From Symbiodinium natans (lineage: Eukaryota > Sar > Dinophyceae > Suessiales > Symbiodiniaceae): a stretch of DNA of 64,000 nucleotides. Under the pieces are notes generated by a model. The model was not told the origin of the DNA. It saw nothing but the letters and a program-made list of their open reading frames with translations, and ran no database searches. Where the stretch lies: the NCBI GenBank assembly GCA_905221605.1, contig CAJNDS010002239.1:439409-503408 (forward strand), written 5' to 3'. Position numbers and translations under genes: made by a program. Each line of letters opens with the position of its first letter. Position 1 is the stretch's first letter. This document shows, one piece after another, positions 21,561 through 28,717 of the stretch.

Positions 21561-24500
21561 GGTCATGAGCCCAAACTATGCTCATCTGCGCGTGATAGCG
21601 GTGACAGCCACCTGAAGGAGCTGACAGCAAGCCTGACAGCTGACGTGGAAACTGCGGACCAAAGAAGAGGTGCCAACCATGGAGCCATGGATGGGCCAAT
21701 AGCTGGTTGCGGCAGTTGCTGCATATGTTTTTCTGCTGACTTCAAGGCTGTGCCAGGATGGTCCTTCAGTTATAATCGAGGAGATGTATCTTCCGAGTTT
21801 TTGCGATGGGTCACAAACCACAGTGATAGAGCGCCATACCCCTTCACCGTGGACGTCGTGGAAGGAAATGGTGCCTTCCTTGATGCCGGAACAATGGGAA
21901 AGCAAGGCATGTCGATGAGCGCGAATTCCGATAGTCAAGAAAGTCTTGCAGGCCAGTGTGGGAATGATGGCATCTTGGAGGACAGAAAACGTGGCGAGAG
22001 CCCCATGGGGTGTTCAAGAACTTTGGGATATAGCAGCTGGGAGACGCAAATGTCAGAGAACGCTGCTATTGGAATGGTTCTGAATACTGGTTTGGTGGAG
22101 AGCAGTGGTAGAGAAGAACAGGCGTCAAGGCCTCTGATTGCTGGATCCCTAAGGGATCAGACGCATGATGGGGTCGAGGCCTTTCGTCTTGACCCACTCA
22201 TGCGTCTGATCGGGGAAGTGAGAATGAGTGAGGAATGTGTAGTTTCGGGTAGTTCTGGACGAAAACCGTCCGAGTGCCGAGTTGATTGTTGTACAGCTTT
22301 GGGGTCAGGCATCAGAGTAGTCGACTTGAAGGCCAACCAAGGTGAGTTTAAGGGTTCCCTAGGTCCCCAAGTCCTTGAGGAGGTCCTTGAAGCGCTGCAG
22401 CCACAACCATCTGTACGTGCCAGCAGTGGTTCTTCTCGCTTCCACACTCCTGATCTGTTTGGTGAAATTGGGTTTAGTCCTCAAAACCCCAAGCAAGCAC
22501 TGCGTGAGCCTCATTATCCCGGGGAGCCGCGTGAATCCTCAGGGGAGTGCTCAAAGCCTCCAGTACCGTCCTTGTTGGACGCTGGAGATGATGGTGTGCC
22601 TTATCATGGTCCCGAGGAACTGAGTGAGTCCTCCGGGGATAGGCACGTGTGTCCTTACGCAAAGGGTGTGCCTTATCATGGTCCCGAGGAACTGAGTGAG
22701 TCCTCCGGGGATAGGCACGTGTGTCCTCAAGAAAATGGTGTGCCTCATCATGGTCCCAAGGAACTGAGTGAGTCCTCTGGGGATGGGCGCGTGTGCGGCA
22801 GGCAAGAGTGGTCGGCTAATTGTCCGCGTGAAACCACTAAGCACTTGCCTCGCCTTGCAAAGTTGGTTTCCGTTGAGGTAGGCAACGAAAGGTATGCGCG
22901 CACCTTGCCTGAAGCTTCAACTGGAGGTTTAAAAGACGGGCTGAAAAGGGCTCTGCAATCACTTCAGGAAGAGGACTTTGACTTCGAGATTGGGTCTGAG
23001 GTAAGCCCTGAAAGCGTTAAGCAGAGCTGCATTACCCCGTCGGGGTCCTATGGTCTAGGCCCTAACTCAAACTCAGGTCAATCAGTGCCTGAGTCAAATG
23101 CGTTCCCCACCAAAGATCAGTCCTCAAGTGAAACAAAATGGGATGATAAAGGTGGTCTTGAAAGATCGTTGTCGCAACAGGTTCTGCAACATCCTAAGGA
23201 AGAGGGTCGCAACTCTTCTGGTTGTCCGGAACATACCTGGTCGGTCAGCATCGATGCTGGTATGCATGAGGCAGGAGGTGCCATAAGCATTCAGTGTGCT
23301 GTGAAACAGGAGGTTCGAGAGCCTATCGTAACCGCCAACACAGAGCAGAGTGTGGGCCGTAGGACATCCTTTCCTCCCTTGCCATTTCGGCCACCTACCC
23401 CAGTGACGTTGGTGGGTAATCTCTCGAAGGTGACTCCATCTTGGGTCCAAGCTGCACAGGCCACACAGGAGTCAGTGCGCCCAAACACCGGCGACCCGGC
23501 GTCCTTGTGCAAGTCCAATGAGGGAGTAATAGGCCCTAAGAGCGCTCAGCCGAGCCACCTCAACCCTGTAGGATCCTTTGGTTTAAGTCCCGCTTCTGAG
23601 GTAAGCCCTAAGAGCGCTCAGCCGAGCCACCTCAACCCTGTCGGGCCTTCTGGCTTAGGTCCCGCCCCGGTAGTGGTGATAAGCCCTAAGAACGCTCAGC
23701 CGAGCTACTCCGACCCTATAGGATCTTTCGGTTTAAGTCCTGCTTCGGAGATAAGCCCTAAGAGCGCTCAGCAGAGCCACCCCAACCCCGTAGGATCTTT
23801 CGGTGTAAGTCCTGCTTCTGCGATGAGCCCTAAGAGTGCTCAGCCGAGCCGCCTGAACCCTAGCGGTCTTTTCGGTTTAGACGCACCTACCCGTGCTGTT
23901 CCCAATGCCGCATCCTCTCCAGAAATCACAAGCAGTGTCTTGAGATCTCAAATGCATTTACCAGGATGGGTTCAGCGTCTAACAGAGAATGAGCTGGGGG
24001 ACCAAGCAAGTACGGGGGTTACGAGGTTCTTCCCCATTCCTGCCTCCAGGGAAACAGGTGCGGGCAATGCATGTGTGTGGGAGTCCAAGCATTACGTTGT
24101 GGATTCCATGCCTGCGCTGGTGCAACGGGATGAATGCAACCTGACCAATGCGGGTCAGTATAATGAGCCTTTGGGTTTTTGTCCCAATCTCTTCAAGGTA
24201 GACGGTGAGACTAGAATGGTTGAGACTACTCAGTGTAACAGCCATACTGAGTACTATCAGATCCACTCTGATGAGGAGAGTGATGGCAGTGACCAGCAAC
24301 AGAGTGCCTATGACTATCTGGGGGATTGCAATGATCTAGGCTGTGAGCACTTGTCTGTATCCCCCAGGCCATTGTGGCCGCTGTTGCCCGCTGTGCAAGG
24401 AGTGCCATTAATGCTGGTGCGCCGTGAAAGCTTGGGGAGCCTGCAAGCGCGTTGTTGGTCCTTGGGTCGGTCTTTTGCTGAAATGCCTATTGGCATGACC

Positions 24501-26075
24501 ATGTCGAGTTGTCTTCTGACCCTGACCAGCGGGCCTGCGCCTCCGCGTCTATTGTCAGCACCGTCTCGACCCAATATGAACGTGTTCCTGCCGATAGCCT
24601 TTCGTTCTGGGTATCAAGTTTGCAACGTGCCCGGACAGGTTGGTGCACGTTGGGGGGAGTACCTATACCCAGAACAAAACAAAAACCAAAAAATCGCAGG
24701 TTCTGGGGAAAAGAAACAGAGCCCTGACACCAATCTGAAGGATGCCCTTGTAGTGGTTCCAGGTGTCCAGAAAGGTCAGGCTAGATTAGGGCAGGGAAAC
24801 GTGGGTCTAGGTGTAAAGGGCAGCCAAAGATTGACAGACCCTGAGGTTGCCTCAGAGATCCCAAGTCCTCAGCCAAAAGAGCAGGTGCAAGACGAGACAT
24901 CAACTTCCTTTGTTGGTTCAAAGCCCGCCTGGCGTAGTGGTGTTTCCTGTGGTGCGTCAGCACCAATGGCAGACGGGAAAACAGACGGACAATGCTCAGG
25001 TGCCCAAGCAGGTAAAGAGGGTATGAATCAGTCTGTGTGCCTACCACCGGGCAACCAAGACAATGAGATCCAGGGAGGTCAAGTCAAGGATATCCGTCCC
25101 GAGGCCCGTGACCGCTGTGTGCAAAGTCGGATGCATGTGCGCAGTGATGTTTGTGTTCGAAAAGGTGCCTATAAGATCAGGGCTGGGGCTGCGTGTTTCA
25201 GGCCTGGTCAAAAGGGTGCTGTGTGCCAAGCCACGGGAATTCATCCCGAGGCACAAGACAGCGGTGTGCAAAGTCGGATGCATGCACATCGTGCGGTTGG
25301 TGCCACCACAGGTGCCACATGTCAGTTAGGTGCCTATGAGGTTCAGGCAGGTCTGCTGTGTTCAAGGCCTGAGCAGGTAGGTGCCGCAACTTTGCCAGGT
25401 GCCCATAAGGTTCAGACAGGTTCTTTGCTGGATCAAGTAGGTACCGCACCTCACTTATGTGCAAATGGAAGACAGGCAGGGTCTTTAAGCCCTTTGCCGA
25501 GTCAAGCAGATCTCGCATCTCACCCACAGGCAGGTGTCCTGGGCGCGGTGTCCAATCAACCATGTGGCCTGACCCAAGTAAGGGAAGATAAGGTGCAGGT
25601 AGGCTCTTTGAGTACTGTGTTAGGGCAAACAGGTGCCAGTCAGGTTCAGGCAGGTCCTTCGTGTCTCGTGCCTAACCCAGTAGGCGCCACATGTCAAACA
25701 GGTGCCCATCAGGTTCGGGCAGGTCCTTCGTGTTCCGTGCCTGACCCAGCAGGCGCCGTGCCCATCAGGTTCAGGCAGGTCCTTCGTGTCCCGTGCCTGA
25801 CCCAGCAGGCGCCACATGTCAAACAGGTGCCCATCAGGTTCAGGCAGGTCCTTCGTGTTCCGTGCCTGACCCAGCAGGCGCCACATGTCAATCAGGTGCC
25901 CATCAGGTTCAGGCAGGTCCTTCGTGTCCCGTGCCTGACCCAGCAGGCGCCACGTGTCAATCAAGTGCTCATCAGGTTCAGGCAGGTCCTTCGTGTTCCG
26001 TGCCTGACCCGGCAGATACCATGTGTCAGACAGCGGTCCAACAGACCCAGAAAGGTCCTTCATGCCTCAGGATGA
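21549..26075 (+). CDS. Retroelement ORF1, repeat-rich protein (1508 codons)
   Basis: Opens at ATG inside the 5' LTR (gagccATGG context) and reads straight through the primer-site region. The protein is mostly low complexity, with several in-frame tandem arrays: three 24-residue units GVPYHGPEELSESSGDRHV.. (from about 22589), about five 24-residue units like SPKSAQPSHLNPVGSFGLSP (23530-23880), and 23-residue units GAHQVQAGPSCSVPDPAGAT (from about 25600). No catalytic motif, signal peptide or membrane helix is evident. After about 25757 the frame is a shifted reading of the 69-bp repeats (VPIRFRQVLRVPCLTQQ...), caused by a 13-bp deletion. The real continuation is ORF2. It may be a Gag-like or scaffold protein; function unknown. 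Confidence 0.8.
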   Translation: MASIGHEPKLCSSARDSGDSHLKELTASLTADVETADQRRGANHGAMDGPIAGCGSCCICFSADFKAVPGWSFSYNRGDVSSEFLRWVTNHSDRAPYPFTVDVVEGNGAFLDAGTMGKQGMSMSANSDSQESLAGQCGNDGILEDRKRGESPMGCSRTLGYSSWETQMSENAAIGMVLNTGLVESSGREEQASRPLIAGSLRDQTHDGVEAFRLDPLMRLIGEVRMSEECVVSGSSGRKPSECRVDCCTALGSGIRVVDLKANQGEFKGSLGPQVLEEVLEALQPQPSVRASSGSSRFHTPDLFGEIGFSPQNPKQALREPHYPGEPRESSGECSKPPVPSLLDAGDDGVPYHGPEELSESSGDRHVCPYAKGVPYHGPEELSESSGDRHVCPQENGVPHHGPKELSESSGDGRVCGRQEWSANCPRETTKHLPRLAKLVSVEVGNERYARTLPEASTGGLKDGLKRALQSLQEEDFDFEIGSEVSPESVKQSCITPSGSYGLGPNSNSGQSVPESNAFPTKDQSSSETKWDDKGGLERSLSQQVLQHPKEEGRNSSGCPEHTWSVSIDAGMHEAGGAISIQCAVKQEVREPIVTANTEQSVGRRTSFPPLPFRPPTPVTLVGNLSKVTPSWVQAAQATQESVRPNTGDPASLCKSNEGVIGPKSAQPSHLNPVGSFGLSPASEVSPKSAQPSHLNPVGPSGLGPAPVVVISPKNAQPSYSDPIGSFGLSPASEISPKSAQQSHPNPVGSFGVSPASAMSPKSAQPSRLNPSGLFGLDAPTRAVPNAASSPEITSSVLRSQMHLPGWVQRLTENELGDQASTGVTRFFPIPASRETGAGNACVWESKHYVVDSMPALVQRDECNLTNAGQYNEPLGFCPNLFKVDGETRMVETTQCNSHTEYYQIHSDEESDGSDQQQSAYDYLGDCNDLGCEHLSVSPRPLWPLLPAVQGVPLMLVRRESLGSLQARCWSLGRSFAEMPIGMTMSSCLLTLTSGPAPPRLLSAPSRPNMNVFLPIAFRSGYQVCNVPGQVGARWGEYLYPEQNKNQKIAGSGEKKQSPDTNLKDALVVVPGVQKGQARLGQGNVGLGVKGSQRLTDPEVASEIPSPQPKEQVQDETSTSFVGSKPAWRSGVSCGASAPMADGKTDGQCSGAQAGKEGMNQSVCLPPGNQDNEIQGGQVKDIRPEARDRCVQSRMHVRSDVCVRKGAYKIRAGAACFRPGQKGAVCQATGIHPEAQDSGVQSRMHAHRAVGATTGATCQLGAYEVQAGLLCSRPEQVGAATLPGAHKVQTGSLLDQVGTAPHLCANGRQAGSLSPLPSQADLASHPQAGVLGAVSNQPCGLTQVREDKVQVGSLSTVLGQTGASQVQAGPSCLVPNPVGATCQTGAHQVRAGPSCSVPDPAGAVPIRFRQVLRVPCLTQQAPHVKQVPIRFRQVLRVPCLTQQAPHVNQVPIRFRQVLRVPCLTQQAPRVNQVLIRFRQVLRVPCLTRQIPCVRQRSNRPRKVLHASG
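21561..21572 (+). promoter_or_regulatory. Candidate primer-binding site (half-tRNA-iMet type)
   Basis: GGTCATGAGCCC directly follows the 5' LTR. It would pair at 11 of 12 positions with the anticodon-loop region of initiator tRNA-Met (GGGCTCATAACC), the site used by copia and Ty5 elements. The match is from memory of tRNA-iMet; the host's own tRNA is not in this window. Confidence 0.45.
22155..22211 (+). other. Stem-loop in retroelement ORF1
   Basis: A 21-base arm (22155-22175, starting GATCAGACGCATGA) pairs with 22191-22211 at 19 positions around a 15-base loop. A second small palindrome (GATCCCTAAGGGATC) lies just upstream. It could be an RNA packaging or regulatory hairpin. Confidence 0.6.
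22589..22800 (+). repeat. 72-bp tandem repeat in ORF1 (3 copies)
   Basis: Three in-frame copies start near 22591, 22663 and 22735, each coding GVPYHGPEELSESSGDRHV-type units of 24 residues. The third copy is the most diverged. Confidence 0.9.
23530..23885 (+). repeat. About 72-bp tandem repeat in ORF1 (about 5 copies)
   Basis: In-frame units code SPKSAQPSHLNPVGSFGLSP followed by AS or AP. They are Ser/Pro-rich and likely disordered. The third copy has a small in-frame expansion. Confidence 0.88.
25620..26060 (+). repeat. 69-bp tandem repeat spanning the ORF1/ORF2 overlap
   Basis: The units code GAHQVQAGPSCSVPDPAGAT plus CQ. One unit near 25755 lacks 13 bases (ACATGTCAAACAG missing between GGCGCC and GTGCCC), which shifts the frame and ends ORF1 prematurely while the original frame continues as ORF2. 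Confidence 0.9.
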
Positions 26076-28576
26076 ATCAGTCAGGTGCCACAGCCTGCCT
26101 AAGTGCCGATGAGGTTCAGGCAGGTCCCTTACGTTCCCTGCTAGGTCGATCCGGTGTAGCAGGCCCAAAAGGCACCAACAAGATTCAAGCCGGTTCTGTG
26201 CATTCCATGCCAGTTCCTTTGTGGACCGTCAGTGAGACAGGTGGTGTGATGAGAGTGGATCCGCTAAAAGACAATGCAGATTCACCAAGAAGCAATTTAA
26301 ATGCCATACTTGGATGTGGCAAGATATGCCAGACAGTGTTGTCCATGTTGGGGGGAGCACAACCCTGGGTGCAGGACTGCGCACTAGCATCCATCGTTAC
26401 CCTTTTTAGGATATCTAAGGGTGTACAAGAGTGCAAGAAAATAAACTGTGCCCGGGCCCCAAGGAGATTAGAGAACACCGCAGAATGGCTGAATCAAGGT
26501 GCGAAAACGCTAGTTGAAGAGGTGGTGAGTAAAGAGCTGGGTGGTAAGTCGGGTTCTCCAAGTACGGCTGCAGCGCCGGAGTTAGTCAAGCCAGAAGCGG
26601 TTTTAAACCCAGTGGCGTTGAGCTTACAGAGCCATGAGTCGGGGCAAGGCCCCGTGGGCCTCACCGCGCCGCAAGAGCAGCCTGTTTTGATCCCGCAGGA
26701 TCACCCACTCAGACTAGCGGTCATGATCACGGCGGCAGCTACCCTTGAAAATGTGTGTGTTCTGCGACTGAGGCTGGTTCAGACAGGTTTGCCTGAGTAT
26801 ATTTGGCAAAAATACTCGGGAGGACACTTTAAGATCCAGCACAACCAATTCCACAAACAAGCAGAGGTTGGTGTGGGTAACTGGGTTTTGTCACAGGCAG
26901 CAGCCCAGTTACAGCCACGCATAGTGTCCGTGTACCAGGACACGGAACAGCTCGGAGCATTCATGGAAGCAGTGATCGTGGACTTGCGTGACGACGGGAA
27001 GTATCCTGAGCCAAGAAAAGAGGTGATTCGTGAAAACCTCTTCAAAATGTTGAAGCACATTCACCGCATGAATACGATCGCAAGTCAAGTGAGATCACTG
27101 TACGGTTGCTTTGACTGGAAATTACGTGGTGAGGAATATGATTACACGTTAAGTAGTCTGCTTCCGTCTAGAAGCTTCTTTGAGGCACATGAGAGCAACA
27201 AACCTGAAGATGATGATAGGTGGTTGCTGCTAGAGGATGGTGTGCCATTTGTGCAGGCACAGCCAGTGCCAACCGATCAGCTTCAACCCGGGACGCAGGA
27301 GCCGTCCGAGTCGACTGTGTCGCCAGCCCAATTGGCGTCTCCACCAGGTGAGGCGCCGGGGGTTTCCACGATTTCTGATGGACCACCGCACGAGAAGGCT
27401 CGTGAAAGGCCCTTCAACAATCTTCAATTTAGGGCCTGGAGTTGCCTCTTTAGCAATAAAGGTTTTGAGCAAGAAGTGGGACAGCAAGCGCTGCTTAGCT
27501 GCTGCACGTACTTTGGGTCTGTCCATAGCATGCAGCAGCCTTCGACATCTGTACCCGATCCTTCAAAGGTTCCAGGTTCGGTGCATGAAGCCAGCTCTAC
27601 AGAAGAGCAGAACACAGTTCGTGCCGGATGGGGTATTTGCCCACATTACCGAAAGGGATATTGCAGGTATGGCGATGCCTGCCGCTATGAGCATGTCCCT
27701 CGCACAGCAAACAAACCCTTTACCCCAGTGCAGGACCAGGAAACAAGGCACCGCCATGACAGTCAGTCGAAGACCCATGGTGTCGTATCCACAGGCTGGG
27801 GCGTGTGTCCGCATTTAAAAAGGGGTTTCTGCAGGTTTGGTAAGGACTGTAGATACGAAGATGGCATTGAGACCTCCAACGGCCATAAACCTGTGGATGA
27901 CTCCGTAGAAGATAAGGGGGTTGATACCAATAGCTGGGGCGTGTGTCCGCACTTTCAAAAGGGATTTTGTAAGTACAGCGACCAATGCAGGTATCAGCAT
28001 GTTCCAGCAGAAAGAGGGAATGAACACGCCTCCAGCTGTGAAAAATCTGGGAAAGGTGGGGTAAAGAAGGTGCAGGTATGCCCTCACTATGCGCGAGGCT
28101 ATTGCAAAAGAGGAAGCCAATGTGGTTTCCTTCATGAGGCACAGCCTTCATCCGAGGAGCATACTGTCCAGGCCGCATGCGTTAAGCGGTCCCTTCACAA
28201 GCCCTTATCTCTTGCCACCAGGCAAAGGTTGTATGATGTTGGCTTGCTGGATGTATGTTTTGAATCAGTCACGGGTACATGCAGTCACTCAGCGTGCAAA
28301 TATTCGCATCGTACTTTGAAGCCTTGGGAAATCCGCTTCCTGAAGAACCTATTGGATGAGCCGGTGGACGTCCAGAGTCCATCTGGTCAGCAAAGCACAA
28401 GCCCCAATCCGTTGGCGTGGCAGACTGTGAAACCTCAGGTTGATAACCTTGCAACAATCATTCAGCAACAAGCCGAAGAGGTTGTCCCGCCGAAGTTGAG
28501 GCTTGAGGCATCACGTCCCGCCTCTTGGTTCCGCAAAGGAAGAAAATTGCAGATCCTTGGATCCAGAAATCCTTAG
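25793..28576 (+). CDS. Retroelement ORF2, CCCH zinc-finger protein
   Basis: The open frame is counted from an ATG in the repeat array, but the true start is probably ORF1's ATG, since the same repeats continue across the 13-bp deletion. A folded-looking middle (residues about 290-470; HFKIQHNQFHKQAEVGVGNW and following helices) precedes a CCCH cluster. Four fingers have the spacing C-x7-C-x5-C-x3-H (CPHYRKGYCRYGDACRYEH at about 27637, then about 27808, 27950 and 28078). A fifth, C-x7-C-x4-C-x3-H, lies at about 28255. Finger 2 has Asp where His is expected (CRYED). CCCH fingers usually bind RNA, so a nucleocapsid-like or RNA-regulating role is plausible. No pol motifs. Ends at TAG 28574-28576. 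Confidence 0.82.
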   Translation: MPDPAGATCQTGAHQVQAGPSCSVPDPAGATCQSGAHQVQAGPSCPVPDPAGATCQSSAHQVQAGPSCSVPDPADTMCQTAVQQTQKGPSCLRMNQSGATACLSADEVQAGPLRSLLGRSGVAGPKGTNKIQAGSVHSMPVPLWTVSETGGVMRVDPLKDNADSPRSNLNAILGCGKICQTVLSMLGGAQPWVQDCALASIVTLFRISKGVQECKKINCARAPRRLENTAEWLNQGAKTLVEEVVSKELGGKSGSPSTAAAPELVKPEAVLNPVALSLQSHESGQGPVGLTAPQEQPVLIPQDHPLRLAVMITAAATLENVCVLRLRLVQTGLPEYIWQKYSGGHFKIQHNQFHKQAEVGVGNWVLSQAAAQLQPRIVSVYQDTEQLGAFMEAVIVDLRDDGKYPEPRKEVIRENLFKMLKHIHRMNTIASQVRSLYGCFDWKLRGEEYDYTLSSLLPSRSFFEAHESNKPEDDDRWLLLEDGVPFVQAQPVPTDQLQPGTQEPSESTVSPAQLASPPGEAPGVSTISDGPPHEKARERPFNNLQFRAWSCLFSNKGFEQEVGQQALLSCCTYFGSVHSMQQPSTSVPDPSKVPGSVHEASSTEEQNTVRAGWGICPHYRKGYCRYGDACRYEHVPRTANKPFTPVQDQETRHRHDSQSKTHGVVSTGWGVCPHLKRGFCRFGKDCRYEDGIETSNGHKPVDDSVEDKGVDTNSWGVCPHFQKGFCKYSDQCRYQHVPAERGNEHASSCEKSGKGGVKKVQVCPHYARGYCKRGSQCGFLHEAQPSSEEHTVQAACVKRSLHKPLSLATRQRLYDVGLLDVCFESVTGTCSHSACKYSHRTLKPWEIRFLKNLLDEPVDVQSPSGQQSTSPNPLAWQTVKPQVDNLATIIQQQAEEVVPPKLRLEASRPASWFRKGRKLQILGSRNP
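27628..28140 (+). other. CCCH zinc-finger cluster (4 fingers) in ORF2
   Basis: Four fingers carry the signature W-G-x-C-P-H-x4-G-x-C. Three of them are preceded by WG and the last by VQV. The regular linkers suggest internal duplication. A fifth, looser finger follows at about 28255-28310. Confidence 0.88.
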
Positions 28577-28717
28577 GCGTAAGTTGGGTGATAATGGGAC
28601 TAGTCGGGTTGCGCTTCCGGGGAAACCAGGAAGCTGTCGCTCTTTGGATGCCCAGCCCTGTGTCTATGCCCGATCCAGCCGTCAAGCAAAACGGCGACGT
28701 GGTACAAAGCACGTCGG
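28577..28717 (+). other. Junction between ORF2 and ORF3
   Basis: The ORF2 frame has several stops here, but the +1-shifted frame is open from 28503 to 28931 and reads like protein (SLDPEILRRKLGDNGTSRVA). This suggests either two frameshifts, a small intron (a GTAAGT sits at 28579) or a translational frameshift linking ORF2 and ORF3. Confidence 0.55.

Noticed and set aside
25793-25800. Independent start codon for ORF2
   Set aside because: The ATG is inside the repeat unit (SVPDPAG read from another base) and upstream repeats in ORF1 are the same protein; it is a by-product of the deletion.
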